Of a stretch of DNA of 64,000 nucleotides, positions 23,221 through 34,802 are shown piece after piece (within the stretch, counting starts at the first letter, position 1; every line of letters begins with the position of its first letter). The notes under the pieces are model-generated. The model was not told the DNA's origin, did no database searches, and saw nothing but the letters and a program-made list of their open reading frames with translations. The stretch is from Mytilus galloprovincialis (taxonomy: Eukaryota; Mollusca; Bivalvia; Mytilida; Mytilidae): assembly GCF_965363235.1 (NCBI RefSeq), contig NC_134851.1, forward strand, positions 51,154,833 to 51,218,832, in the 5' to 3' direction. The translations under genes were made by a program, and so were the position numbers.

Positions 23221-26200
23221 GTAAGTAGTCAAACCATGCATAAATTTATGGGTGAGGATAATATTTGATATCCGTAATTAACAGATATTCGTAAATCGTG
23301 TCTATCTAATGTGAGAAAAACATGGGACCGCCAATTAAAGAATGATCAGTTAACCTATTTTCCCCCTGATTGTGACATTAAGTACTACTGTTCTATACTA
23401 TATATGCAAGAAACACAAATAGAGAGCAAGCTTCTGGTGTTTCTTAAAGTAAACGATCTAAATGTTTTTCCTCTAAAAATAATGTCATTTTACATCGGCT
23501 TTGTTTTATTCACAAATTAAAAATCTTCTTTGAAGCAATGATAAAAGAATAATCACATTCATAACTTTTTAAATATCTGGTTTTTCGTTAGATTTGAAAT
23601 CTGATATTATTGTTGTGTATTATACGTATGATAATACAAATGTTTTTAGATATTGTTAGAAACGCCTCCCGAGTCTCCTTTATTAAAATGGATTGCGCTG
23701 ACAGAGGCAGTAGGGATAATCATACTTAATACTGTACTTATCTTAATGCTGATGAGACTGAAGAAGAAAAGCAGGATGGCTTACTTTGTTAAACATCTTA
23801 GCATTGCAGGTAATTTGTGATGTGAAGATAAAAAAACATATTTATTGATGATCAGGTTTTTTTAAACATCAATTTACAACTATCTTACATGACTAAGTCA
23901 ATAAAATATCTTAGTCTTCGAAGAAATGATGCAAAATATTTCAAAACATCATATGCCTGTCAGAGTTATACACGCATATTACATTTTCTAATTACAAGTT
24001 ATTGTGGATCGTATTCATGAACTTTATAGCAGTTTAGAGAAAAAAGCAAAGTAACAAAAATTCCAAACAACAAAAAATCGGAATGTCCCCGAATGGCAAT
24101 ATAAAAGCTCAAACACATCAAACGAACGGTAAACAATTGCCATATTCCTCACTTTCCGTATGAAGTAAATGGTGGAGTAAACCTGGTTTTATAGCTTAAC
24201 CTTCTCATATAACAGTCGCATATTGTTCCCTAATATTGAAAACAGTATATGAGCCAATCATAGAGACAGAATAAGTAAAAATGTCAAAATTGGGGTTCAG
24301 GAGATATCTTGGGTAATAGTTTTTATCACTGTTATAGTATAAAGCAAACAAAATGTAAACAAAGAAAAACAAAGTGACATATGTACACACTACAAAGAAA
24401 GACTTTAAGTATGTTTTTACATCATGTTAATAAGTTGTTTGTTTTTCCATTATGTGAATCTCTATCTTCAGATTTATTTGTTGGGCTGCTATATGTTCTT
24501 CCGAATTGCATATTTGAACGATTCCTTGAAAAATGGGAAAAATATTCCTGTTTTATTTTCTACGGATATTGTACTAATGTGACAATCTTTGCATCGACAT
24601 TTCTGATAGTTGTGCTAACGATAGACAGGTTGTTTGTTATTGTGCGACCATTGTCAGCATCAACAAAAGGAAACAGATATCGTTATGGACTTGTATCTGG
24701 CGCATGGATGTTGGCTCTAATACTTACAATACCATATGCCTTACATATTAGGTTCTCGGACACATGTACAGAACATGGAATAAATATATGCTGGCATGAT
24801 TTCAAGCATATGGAGGTATGTGGGTTTTTTTAATCTTATTTCTGTAAAACTATAAAACAGGCTATCTTTTTAAGATCATTACATTAAAAGAAATAGTGTT
24901 TTATTAAATAAAAGGCAATAAGTAATTTTTTCCACAAGTTCTTCGATTGGGAAAAGTAAAATCAATAAAATGATGAACTCCGAGGAAAATTCAAAACGGA
25001 AAGTCCCTGATTAAATGGCAAACTCAAATGCTCAAACACATCAAACGAATGGATAACAACTGATATCTTTCTGACTTGGTACAAGCATTTTCTTATGTTG
25101 AAAATGGTGGAGTAAATGTGATTTTAAAACATCCCCAAACTAATAAAAAAACAACAGTCAACGCAAGGAGTTTTTCTATGAAGCAAATATGAAGATTTTC
25201 AGAAATAATATCAGTTATTAATTATCTAACTTGGTTTTTGTTGACTTAGAAATACGTTGATTCCGTTTTGTTTCCTTTGAAAATTAATATCAAGTAGACC
25301 ATGTGTTAAAAGTTTCCACCAGTTGTACTAAAATGTAATGTATCGTATATATCACTAGGAACCTCTCTTTAAATTGTTTAGTCTATAGAATGATTCTTTT
25401 TTTCAGGCTATAGTACTTGCTGAATTTTTCATAAATTGGATAATCCCAGTTTGTATAATAATATCATGTTATACCTGGATCATAAGAGTCATTATTCGAC
25501 GAGAAAAATTTGGACTTCCAGGGTCACCAAATACGATATTTTCACATGGTAAGTATAATAGCAACTGTTAGGAAGTCGAAGTGTGAGTTCTTTAAAATCA
25601 AATTTACCGAAATGTCATTTCGTTTTTATTGTAAATAATAAAAATCAAGAAAAATTTAGCAAGAAGTACAAAATTTGCGATAAGTTATTTATCAAACACT
25701 TCAATATGAACACGATATGAATCTTAAGGATGTACACCTCTGACGAGCCAAAAATTTCTAGAACTAAACTTTTTTTACTAAACACGATTTTTGGGTTTAT
25801 ATGACTGTAAAAAAATAATTGGTGAAGAAAAAATCATATGGTGGTGCACTTCTTTTTTTGCTACGGCCCTCTGAAAGTACCCAGTTTTGATTATTTGTCT
25901 ATTTTTCATCAATTTTTACCCATTTTTGGGCTATTATCGTGAAAAAAAATCTCAGTTCCACAATTAAACTTTTCATACTCTCAATAAAGATGAAGGGGAC
26001 CAATCTGAAAAAAAATCAACTAAAAAAACTATAGGTAGGTGTTAATATAAGAAAGTTTAATCATATTTTTATGCTTTTTCGTGTCAAATTTACCATGTTG
26101 TCAATTTGTGATTTTTCTCTGTTTAAAGAACAAAATGCATATTTTTTCAACTTCCTTGTTATAAATGATTGAAAAAAATACAATATATGAAATTTGAAAA

Positions 26201-27624
26201 GAAAAAGTTATATGGGATGTTTATGTTTTTGTTAAAATCATTTGTTATACCCCCTCACCCATTCTTCTCAAAATTTCACTAAAAAGACTGACTTGATTAG
26301 TTATAAAATTTGAAATTTCATTACTCAAAAACTACTTTTTGGAAATACACAATTCTATCACAGAGTTAAGTTTGATTGTGATAATTATCAAATCCATTGC
26401 TATTTTCCACTTATATCTCATGTTTTAGTAATAATTCCAGATCGGGATTTCAATGAGACTGAACGAGACTGAAATGTCAGAAGAAAAATACTTAATAGCA
26501 TATTAATGTGACAAAATTGTTCATGAAGATTGGCGGACTTTATTGTATTCAGATTTAGGATTTTTAAGCTCTTACGTATTATTGCTCTTTAATCCGTTAA
26601 TCTGTAAAACTGCATGTGCAACCATCAAATCGCTAACTGACGACAGCAACTCTTCAACAGTACCTTCATTTCTTAATTCTATAACCAAATGAATTAATGA
26701 AGAAAAGTGTTTTGAGTTGAAGGAATTAACTGATTCGATTTTTATTCACGTATTGCATCAATTTGTTTACAATTGTAGGTACAACGACTTTCCTTGGTAA
26801 CGGATTAAATGTACAAACAAGTTCTACCTCTGTTATTACAACCGCCAAAAAGAAAACTATTAAGCTTTCACTGGCAGTCGTCATTGGTAAACAATTTCTT
26901 CACATTTTCTAACATTAATTATACATTAATGGTTCACATTAACATCGGCTTCAAATCAACTTTCATCTGTTCATATGAAAATATTTAGGTTTTTAAAAAC
27001 CAGCAACAAATCGTGAGATATTCTACATAGTAATTGACCGGTACTCTGTGTTACTTGAAAGGCAAACAGTTCATACAAGTTCATCTAACGTTGCGTGCAT
27101 GAATAAAACAAACATGTTTGAGTATGGTTTTTACAAAATGTCTGTTAAACTAAGAGTTTGTATTTAATATAATTAACAAAAATAACCAAAAGAAACAATA
27201 CTTGGCAATCAGTAAAATCATAACAAAACAAATATTTGTACAACATGATTTCACAAAAATTAATATTGCAAAACACCTGAATAGAAGAATGTCAGAAAAA
27301 AAGACATATTTTCTTATTATGAATTTAATAAACTTTATAAAAAACTCCTTGCATTATAAACCGAAGAATATGCGCTAATATGTTTTTACAATTTCAGTCT
27401 ACATTGCAAGTTGGACTCCCATCAATTTGGCACAAGTGTTGAATGTGTTCGGTATTATACCCGCTGGAGATCTGTTCACAGTTTTGCACGTATTTGCTCC
27501 GATTAACAACCTTATGAATCCATTAGTTTTCTTAGTCTTTAACAGACAACTGTTTGTCAATGAAAAACAAAGAATCAGCTATATTAATCACTCCCCTTGC
27601 AATACTATGTTGACAAACCACTGA
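23167..27624 (+). CDS. Class A (rhodopsin-family) G-protein-coupled receptor, probably neuropeptide receptor
   Basis: Six coding exons, 23167-23220, 23650-23809, 24472-24815, 25407-25548, 26779-26886 and 27398-27624, give 1,035 nt = 344 aa plus stop. All have AG/GT borders and matching phases (0, 1, 0, 1, 1). The protein has an extracellular N-terminus with NVT and NKT sequons, TM1 with Asn45 (N1.50), LSIADL with Asp72 (D2.50), Cys98 before TM3, DRL at 123-125 instead of DRY, ECL2 Cys170/Cys178, TM5 Pro200, SWTP in TM6 (Trp275, Pro277) and NPLVF (310-314) in TM7, then a short 30-residue tail. The FAST/DRL-xxx-RPLSA pattern resembles the vasopressin/oxytocin, NPS/CCAP and GnRH receptor group. 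Ligand unknown; start chosen at the first ATG after a 5' UTR splice acceptor. Class A call is firm, subfamily tentative. Confidence 0.88.
23650..23809 (+). CDS. GPCR exon 2: TM1 and first intracellular loop
   Basis: Acceptor TGTTTTTAG, donor GCAG|GTAATT. It encodes residues 19-71 with a hydrophobic helix (WIALTEAVGIIILNTVLILM) and a basic loop RLKKKSR. The last G pairs with AT of exon 3 to make Asp72 of the ADL motif, strong support for the junction. Confidence 0.88.
24050..24185 (-). mobile_element. Retroelement tail fragment in GPCR intron 2
   Basis: GCTCAAACACATCAAACGAA, a CAATTGCCATATTCC stretch and AAATGGTGGAGTAAACCTGG are shared with 24960-25150. It is the reverse complement of the type of tail seen at 15830-16380. 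Confidence 0.6.
24472..24815 (+). CDS. GPCR exon 3: TM2 to ECL2
   Basis: Acceptor CTATCTTCAG, donor GAG|GTATGT. Encodes LFVGLLYVLPN (TM2), Cys98, TM3 with IFASTFLIVVLTIDRL, IVRPLSASTKGNRYR in ICL2, TM4 (YGLVSGAWMLALILTIPYAL) and the Cys-containing ECL2. The open frame upstream of 24472 is intronic. Confidence 0.9.
24960..25150 (-). mobile_element. Retroelement tail fragment in GPCR intron 3
   Basis: GAACTCCGAGGAAAATTCAA, AACGGAAAGTCCCTGATTAA, GCTCAAACACATCAAACGAA, GACTTGGTACAAGCATTTTC and AAAATGGTGGAGTAAA. Same family and orientation as 24050-24185. Confidence 0.65.
25407..25548 (+). CDS. GPCR exon 4: TM5 and start of ICL3
   Basis: Acceptor TTTTTTTCAG, donor CATG|GTAAGT. Encodes AEFFINWIIPVCIIISCYTW (TM5 with Pro200) and a basic loop IRREKFGLPG. 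Confidence 0.88.
25735..26470. repeat. Probable dispersed repeat filling GPCR intron 4
   Basis: AAGGATGTACACCTCTGACG at the left followed by poly-T/poly-A-rich sequence and GGGGACCAATCTGAAAAAAA. I recognise the left block as a common bivalve repeat, but the ends are not defined and no second copy is in the window. Confidence 0.35.
26779..26886 (+). CDS. GPCR exon 5: rest of ICL3 and start of TM6
   Basis: Acceptor CAATTGTAG, donor ATTG|GTAAAC. Encodes a Thr/Ser-rich loop and TTAKKKTIKLSLAVVI, the cytoplasmic end of TM6. Confidence 0.85.
27398..27624 (+). CDS. GPCR exon 6: TM6, TM7 and C-terminus
   Basis: Acceptor CAATTTCAG. Encodes VYIASWTPINLAQVL, TM7 VLHVFAPINNLMNPLVF, FNRQLF at helix 8 and a short polar tail ending at TGA 27622-27624. 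Confidence 0.9.
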
Positions 27625-28920
27625 CATGAGTCAAGAAGTAGATGTCGTTCAACAGAGAAGAAAGTATATATCTCAGTTAATCAGGGGACACATATTGACT
27701 GACTGTAAAGATCAAATACATCCATGTCCTTGCATTGAACCGTGACATTATCGTATACCGAAAATGTTTATAGGGATAGGGATAAAACATACACAGTTTT
27801 CTTTTATATTTCATCATAAGTATCTATGTATGGGAAAATATCAAAATAATGGGGTCATGTAATGCTATGTATTGTAAACAGTATTTTGTTATCATGAAAG
27901 ACTACGATTTAAGCCTCTATCTAAAGAATAATAAGCATATAAAAGTAAAGGAATTAAATTGTTTAAAGCAATGTTGTTTCATTTATAACATCTTCTGTTT
28001 CAACTTGTCAATACTCTGATTTGTCAAATATGGAGAGTTAGCAAGATTCTGATTAAAATTTAGACAACTCATTTTTCTTGCACATTGGGTTCTTGCTTCC
28101 ACTTGTGTACTCTGATGCTGAATATACATGTACTATTTTATTCAAATCGGACCAGCAACATATGCAATAAGCCAGAGAAAACATCTCAATAATATTCAAT
28201 ATAATTAAATATAATTTATTCAGCATGTTCAGAAAAACAAATTAAATGAGAATAAGCATATACATATGAGCGGTATAACGTTTTATTCGAACTTTTATAT
28301 TAGGGCAGTATATGCTTCATTTGGCTGAATTCTCGTTTGAGTAATGCGATTTTATCTTGCTGATAGTGATGAAATATCTATTTAATGTCCTCTGGCAATT
28401 AGAATGTGTATTGTGGAATATGTTAATGCGATTTGAACACGAATCCTGTATCCTAGTCCACGACACCTCTTTTTACAACTTTGTGATAGCATTGGTTACG
28501 AGTTGTGACCAGATTAATAATCACCAGAAGAAACATAAAAGTTCGACTAGTAGAGCATGACAGTTCATCCAAAATAGCTGCTCTACTCGCTAGTTAGTTT
28601 TAACGGAGTTTTGTGATGTGTCGCTTTTTTTTCTTCAAATATGTGAGGAAATAAACTGGGTTTGACATTAGACAATAAACAAGTTCTGTATGATGATTTT
28701 TCATAGGTTATGACTCACCAACTCGTGCTGTTTAATATGTGGAGTAGAAATAGAATACATACGGTTTTCAATATTATATATGTATGTATACATTATGTCG
28801 AGCTCTGAATCGGCCTGATAACAATGATACAGAACTCCAAGACAAATTTGAAATATGGAAATCAATAAAAACAGATAAAACTGAACACTATCAATCAATG
28901 GAACAAGTAAAAAAAACAGC
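27625..28920. other. GPCR 3' flank, no further gene seen
   Basis: Likely contains the GPCR 3' UTR. Several AATAAA-like hexamers occur; I cannot choose a polyadenylation site. No other coding signal. Confidence 0.4.
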
Positions 28921-28929
28921 TGCCATATT

Positions 28930-29665
28930 ATAATCCTGGTACCTATGATAACTATTTACACCACTGGGTCGATGACACTGCTGGTGGACATTTCGTCCCC
29001 GAGGGTATCACCAGCTTAGTAGTCAACACTTTGGTGTTGACATGAATATCAACAATGTGGTCATTTTAAAAAATTTACTGTTAACAAAACTTTGATTTTT
29101 TTCGAAAACCTAAGGATTTCCTTATCCCAGGCATAGATTACCTAAGCACACGTATTTGGCACATTTTTTGGAATTTTGAATCATCAATGCTCCTTAACTT
29201 TGTACTTGTTTGGCTTTATAAATATTTTAATATGAGCGTCACTGATGAGTCTTATGCAGACGAAACGCGCGTCTAGCGATCTAAATTATAATCCTGGTAC
29301 CTTTGATAACTATTTACACCACTGGGTCGATGCAACTCCTGGTGGACGTTTCGTCCCCGAGGGTACCACCAGCCCAGTGGTCAACACTTTGGTATTGACA
29401 TGAATATCAATGATGTGGTCATTTTTATGAATTTCATTTTTACAAAACTTTGATTGTTTCGTAAATAAGGATTTTCTTATCCCAGCCATAGATTACTTCA
29501 CCGTATTTGGCACAACTTTTTGGAATTTTGGATATCCGATGCTCTTCAACTTTGTACTTGTTTGGCTTTATAAATATTTTGATATGAGCGTCACTGATGA
29601 GTGTTATGTAGACGAAATGTGCGTCTGGCGTACTAAATTATAATCCTGGTACCTTTGATAACTAA
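28930..29665 (+). repeat. Two tandem copies of the GAGCGTCACTGATGAG dispersed repeat
   Basis: Each unit, about 355 bp, runs from TTATAATCCTGGTACC, ACACCACTGGGTCGATG, GTTTCGTCCCCGAGGGTA, AGTCAACACTTTGGTGTTGA and TTATCCCAGGCATAGATTAC to TGAGCGTCACTGATGAG, then ACGAAACGCGCGTCT. The units start near 28930 and 29287 and differ by scattered substitutions. A further copy is at 32560-32765; inverted scraps are at 31384-31860 and about 30937-30955. Confidence 0.85.
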
Positions 29666-29669
29666 ATAT

Positions 29670-31000
29670 TCCTGATTCGGTTTAGGTATTTCCAAAGAAA
29701 ATGGTGGATTATGATCTGATCGTATGACAGCTAAACAACCGACGGGTATGACAGATGTTTATAGTTTCGTTATATTAACATAAATAAGAAGATGTGGTAT
29801 GGGTGCCAACACTCAACCTTGGATTTTGAGTTTACCCTGGGTTGTATTTAACAGATGGTTACATTTAACCAAGTGATGAACAACTGGGTAAAAAATGACA
29901 AAAAGAAGCCTTCAATTGAAAGCTTTTGAGTGTTTTGTATGTTGAAAAGATCACATATATCTAGTGCCATCAAATTAATGCAGATTATCGTATCACATTT
30001 CGTATCACATCCCGTGCAGTGTATAACTAGAAATATCTCTACTTGCAAGAACTAGATTAAATATCAAAACCATCAAATAATACACTGTTTCATCTGTTTA
30101 CTATAACAGCATCGAATATCACTGTAGAGACATAACATGATAACTTGTCGAATTAACAATCTGGTGCAGTAAATTTGTACAATTTAATAGCAATTTCTAT
30201 TTTCATTACCATATCCAAACTTTGATAAACTACCATCTGATCTCAGCCTAAATCAATACAACCTCATTGCAAAAGAAATACTAACATATAATGCTAAACA
30301 CATCAAACTTACAGTACATTAATTACAACTGTATGCAATGTGCAAACAAGAAATGAATCATGGAAGTTATTAGACTTTCTGGTTAATGAACCAGAAATTT
30401 ACTTTATTAGACTTAAGCAGTAACTTACAATGTGTTGAATAGTGTCTTATCGCATTTAGATAAGTCAAAATATATCTAAACTCCGAGTCTGGTCTGATAA
30501 ATAATTAAAGAAAGTGTCAATCATTTATCAAATGGAGCATTTGAAGATTTCAACCTACTTCATCGGAATTCCACATCACATGCTGTTTAATCGATTTCGA
30601 TAGACCTTCTCATATTTTAAATATAATGTCAATCATATTTTTACATATCATTCAGAATTACAACATTGGCCTCCGTAAATAATATTGGTTAGCTTCAGTG
30701 TCCTTATCAGCGACAACCAATGAAATTCAGGCTCATGAGTTTGGTACAGACACACAGCGAATTTGGCGGTGATAACCATGTTTGTGGATGCCTAATCTAC
30801 CCCTAACCTAGGACAGTGGTGTTAAACCGTTGCATACAACATTAAAAGCACTGTATCTATAGTTTTTGCTGTGCATGTTGTTTTTGTATTGATTTTGTGT
30901 CCTTGGTGGATACCCAGGATTAATTCTTTTCTAATCATCAGTGACGCTCATATCTGTAAAATCCAATTGAAAAGGAATTGATTCAACAAATTGATTCAAA
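29670..31000. other. No gene seen
   Basis: AT-rich; a TAAGAAGATGTGGTATGGGT scrap at about 29787 belongs to the dispersed tail also seen at 41485-41530. No coding signal. Confidence 0.5.
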
Positions 31001-31330
31001 ACTAACAAAACGACTAACAAGTATACTTATATACTCATCCCTTGTAAGACCTGCCATAGAATTTGTTTCTCTATTATTGGACCCGCACCAAATCACTATC
31101 ACACGAGATATATAGGAAGTACAGAGACGAACAGCTCGCTTTGTCTATGGCTCTATATGTCTCTATCTGGACAATTTTCCGGGATGTGTAAATAAATTAC
31201 TGGACCACCTTCAGAGGAAAGATCACAAACAAAGATGTTGGAAACAACGTTTTGTGCTGTGTTAAAAGATCAAACAACATTTTTGATACATCGAAGTACA
31301 ACGCATCAAGTAACAGTTAGACCACAGGCA
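31000..31330 (+). pseudogene. Non-LTR (LINE) RT C-terminal fragment, part 1
   Basis: Translates discontinuously to TSLVRP-like LVRPAIEF, LLLDPHQITITRD, VQRRTARFVYGS and LLDHLQRKDHKQRCWKQRF. This is the region after the RT domain of LINEs (CR1/jockey-like LVRP...EYA...WDPH...QRRAARFV). It has internal stops and small shifts. It continues at 31866-32025 after an insertion of dispersed-repeat sequence. Confidence 0.65.
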
Positions 31331-31383
31331 ACCACAAACGCAGACAATCTAGAGTAAATAAACTCATCATAGATAAACTCATC

Positions 31384-31862
31384 TGCATAGATACCAGGAC
31401 TAAATTTAGTATATACGCCAGACGCGCGTTTCGTGTACAAAAGACTCATCAGTGACGCTCGAATCCCAAAAAGTTAAAAATGCCAAATAAAATACGAAGT
31501 TGAAGAGCATTGAGGACCAAAATTCCTAAACGTTTTGCCAAATACAGCTAAGGTAATATATGCCTGAGGTAGAAAAGCCTAAGTATTTCAAAAAACTCAA
31601 AAATTTGTAAACAGTAAATTTATAAGTATAACCATATCAATGACAATTCATGTCAGCACAAAAAGTGCTGACTACTGGGCTTGTGATACCCTCGGGGAAA
31701 TAAATCTCCACCAGCAGTGGCATCGACCCAGTGGTTGTACATAAACTCATCATAGATACCAGGACTAAATTTAGTATATATGCCAGACGCGCGTTTTGTC
31801 TAACAGGACTAAAATTTTACACTAACGTCAGACGCGCGTTTCGTCTACAAAAGACTCATGGA
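31384..31862 (-). mobile_element. Inverted copies of the GAGCGTCACTGATGAG repeat inserted in the LINE
   Basis: ACGCGCGTTTCGT followed by AAAGACTCATCAGTGACGCT is the reverse complement of the family end. AGTGCTGACTACTGGGCTTG, TACCCTCGGGGA and GCATCGACCCAGTGGT are its other end. Partial copies repeat at about 31740-31862, indicating nested or tandem insertions. Confidence 0.7.
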
Positions 31863-31865
31863 GAT

Positions 31866-32025
31866 GTAAATTATAATCCTTCATCCCTGGAACAACAAGA
31901 GAATTGAACAAATTGCCAGAATATATAGTGGTGTCCAGATCATTAGAGAACTTCAGAGCCAGAGTGAACACTATGTTCTGGACCCTGTCACATCTGAAAT
32001 GGACACACAAGGATAACGAGTGTAC
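31866..32025 (+). pseudogene. Non-LTR (LINE) RT C-terminal fragment, part 2
   Basis: Open in one frame: FIPGTTRELNKLPEYIV, then SLENFRARVNTMFW, the extreme C-terminus of the same LINE type (IREWNNLP...SLENFRARV). The two halves are separated by the insertion at 31384-31862. Confidence 0.65.
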
Positions 32026-32559
32026 ATATTTGTAATTTTCCTAATTTCAATGTAAATACCATATAGTTTTCCTGGACTTTTAATTTTGGCCAAAGGAGTG
32101 GCATCTCGTCTGGTTGAGATGCAGTCGAGTCAATTACATTCAATTGTAGAGTTCGAAACTAAGAAGAAAACGAAAGACAGAAAGTAACGATTAGAAAGTC
32201 ACACAAAAGTCATGTGTTTACATTACTTCATAACTTGTTAATTAGGTGGGGTTTTTTTCAGAACAGGTTTAAAACTTCACAAAACTACGTATAAAGAACG
32301 ATACATAGCTAGATAATCAAGATGTTCCACTAAACATCTAATTCTAAGATCTACTGCTAAATCTTAGATCACCATCTCTGCAATTTTACAACAACATTAA
32401 GATTTTTGATTTGTCTAGGCTTTACACTACTATTCTCCATGCTTGATTGAAACCTCAACTTTTCCATTTAAACTTCAAATTATCAATTTCCAATTTCTTA
32501 GCAGTAACATACCCCCTGCCCCATTGTATGGTGTTTACATATCTCAGTTAAATTTTTCG

Positions 32560-32765
32560 AAAAACTACGAATTTTCTTATCCCAGGCATAGATTACATTA
32601 GCCGTATTTGGCACAACTTTTTGGAATTTTGGATCCTCAATGCTGTTCAACTTTTTACGTGTTTGGCTTTATAAATATTTTGATATGAGCGTCACTGATG
32701 AGTTTTATGTAGACGAGACGCGCGTCTGGCGTACTAAATTTTAATCCTGGTACCTTTGATTACTA
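32560..32765 (+). repeat. 5'-truncated GAGCGTCACTGATGAG repeat
   Basis: TTATCCCAGGCATAGATTAC to TGAGCGTCACTGATGAGTTT, then GACGCGCGTCTGGCGTACTA and AATCCTGGTACCTTTGATTA. It ends exactly where the RT tail fragment begins. Confidence 0.75.
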
Positions 32766-32957
32766 TTGATACAGTATGCTCATGCATGTCCGCACTATAC
32801 GGACTTCATAAACATTAGTGTACTCCTTACGCAGAAACTGCTCCAACAAAGTTATGAGGAGGTCAGATTAAAAATAACACTCCGTAAATTTTATGGACAC
32901 CATCACGAATTGGTTGATCCATACAATGTCTCTGTGTCTATACTAACTAAGTAAATT
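32766..32957 (+). pseudogene. C-terminal scrap of a Penelope-like RT
   Basis: Reads LIQYAHACPHYTDFIN, LLTQKLLQQSYEEVRLK, LRKFYGHHHELVDPYN and VSVSILTK then TAA. This corresponds to the part of the RT at 42880-43728 that reads LVRFARVCNNVLDF to KFYHRYKEIIRKYN, so it is a remnant of a related element. The 5' side is cut by the preceding dispersed repeat. Confidence 0.65.
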
Positions 32958-33506
32958 TCTTCCACTTCTTAGATTGTGGTTTAGCATTTACGTCGTCTGG
33001 TCTTTTAAGTACTGAACGTGGCCTATTCTCGAATTTGTATATCCAGAGTTCATGTATTTAGTAACGATGTTTTATTTGTAGTTTTGATCGGATATTGTTT
33101 TGAGTCTTATCGTTTGTACACTAGTTGTGATTCTTCTTTTTTTTTATTTTCTATTCGGATGTAAAAGTAAAGATAATAAATCACCCAGTTTATTTGTATG
33201 ATCTTAGTTTAAAGCAACTATGTGCACAGGATTTATTTGTTTTAAACAGTTTTATTAGGAAGAAAGGTCGACATAGTTAGACAGTGCAGTTTGTTGCACA
33301 ATTACTATTCTATATCAATATTCTTGTAATTGTATTAAAAAAAATCAAATGACATTAATTAGAAACCTAATCTTGATTTATATCCAATTTTAATAAATTT
33401 ACCTGCAATGCTACTTTTTGTGGCGTTAATATATTCGTGTGACAGACACACTGTTTGTAATTCTTTTATTATGTTTTCGTGTACTGTCCTGAATTAAATT
33501 TAGTTA

Positions 33507-33807
33507 ATTAAGGAATGACTGTAATATTTTTTCTGTCTTTGAAGAAATAACATAAAAAAAATTGGTGCACACTGAATAACGCGCGTAGAAGGTTATTTAA
33601 CAGTGTGCACCACATTTTTTATGTTATATCGAATAGACAGAAAAAATATTACAGTCATTTCTTATAACTTAATTCTAAATTCCATTTTAAACCGTAAAAA
33701 CCATGAAAAAAAGTTGATGACGTCACGGTCACATGACTAAATTATGGACTCATAACAAAATAACGTCAGCCAATCAGAAGACGCGTTATATCCAAAATTA
33801 AATTATT
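33507..33807 (+). mobile_element. Foldback element family A, copy 2
   Basis: Same hairpin (33519-33583 with 33590-33655) and 3' part as 12046-12353, at high identity. The TGACGTCA (33718-33725), CACATGAC and CAGCCAATCAGAAGACGCG blocks are kept. Confidence 0.8.
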
Positions 33808-34009
33808 CGTTGTTATTCTATGGTTAACATGTCGAAATGTACTATAATATTATTTATCTATGTACTTTCCTGTCTTGAGTGTTTTTGCATTTATACGTTG
33901 TTCCCACCATGCAATTTTAGAGGTATATTTATTATTGCAATAAAGCGCGAGGTTTGGCACACAACACAAACCAGGTTGAGCCCACCATTTTTTCTTAGAA
34001 TGTCCTGTT

Positions 34010-34235
34010 TCAAGTCAAAATATGGCAGTTGTTATCTAATGGTTCGTTTCTATGTATGTTGCATTGTCGTTTGTTTTTTGATGCACTTCAGTGTTCTTAT
34101 GTTTCGTTGTTTTCCTCTTATAATTGATGTGTTTCTCGCAGTTTTAGTAAGTTTGTAACCCGGATTTGTTTTCTCTCAATCGATTGATGACTACTGAACA
34201 CCGGTATACTACTGTTGCATGCCTTTATTCAAACC
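34010..34235 (+). mobile_element. Dispersed retroelement tail fragment
   Basis: GTTTTCCTCTTATAATTGAT, TTTCTCGCAGTTTTAGTAAG, TTTGTAACCCGGATTTGTTT and CACCGGTATACTACTGTTGC are blocks I associate with an abundant bivalve repeat tail. The 112-codon open frame at 33820-34158 overlaps it and is not considered a gene. Confidence 0.45.
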
Positions 34236-34589
34236 GATTTTTAGAAGTAATTATATTCATGTATCCTTTTACGCTCCGGAACCTGTTAAGAAGAATAAAG
34301 GCATGATTTCCGTTATGATAAAGATTCATTGGGAGATAAAGATTCATTGGGAAATGAGTTTTGTAATAGTTACATTTATGGGAAATGAAGTTTTATAATG
34401 GTTACATGTCTGGAAAATTAGTTTTAGTCTGAGAACAATGTTTTTTTTTAATTAGTTGTTATTGGCTATGAACTAGCTGTCAGTAACTGCAAGTACTCTC
34501 AGATCTATACTTATTGTCTCTTTGTTGTTGGTATGTAAAAGTACCCAGTCAAATCCACTCTGTGTTTTTGTTAAAAATAATTCTATTTG

Positions 34590-34800
34590 TATCCATCTGG
34601 TGAGTTCAGCCTTTTTCAACTGATTTTATATTTCGTTCTTATGTTGTACTGTTACACTACTATCCCAGGTTACGGGAGCGTTGGGACCCAACCACATTCT
34701 GACATTCAAGTCAGGAGCCATTAACCCAGTAGTTGTAGTTTGTTGCTGTGTACATATTTGTTTTTCGTTCATTGTTGGTACATTATTTGGCCGTTAATTT
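34590..34800 (+). mobile_element. Second dispersed tail fragment
   Basis: TTTTTCAACTGATTTTATAT, TATGTTGTACTGTTACACTA, AAGTCAGGAGCCATTAACCC and TTTGTTTTTCGTTCATTGTT. Likely another part of the tail family at 39600-39800. Confidence 0.45.
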
Positions 34801-34802
34801 TC

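Noticed and set aside
24381-24471. Coding start of the GPCR at 24381
   Set aside because: A splice acceptor at 24471 joins exon 2 to give LSIADL; the sequence before it is intronic.
33820-34158. 112-codon hydrophobic open frame resembling a membrane protein
   Set aside because: Covers a dispersed retroelement tail; Cys/Phe/Leu richness comes from T-rich sequence.
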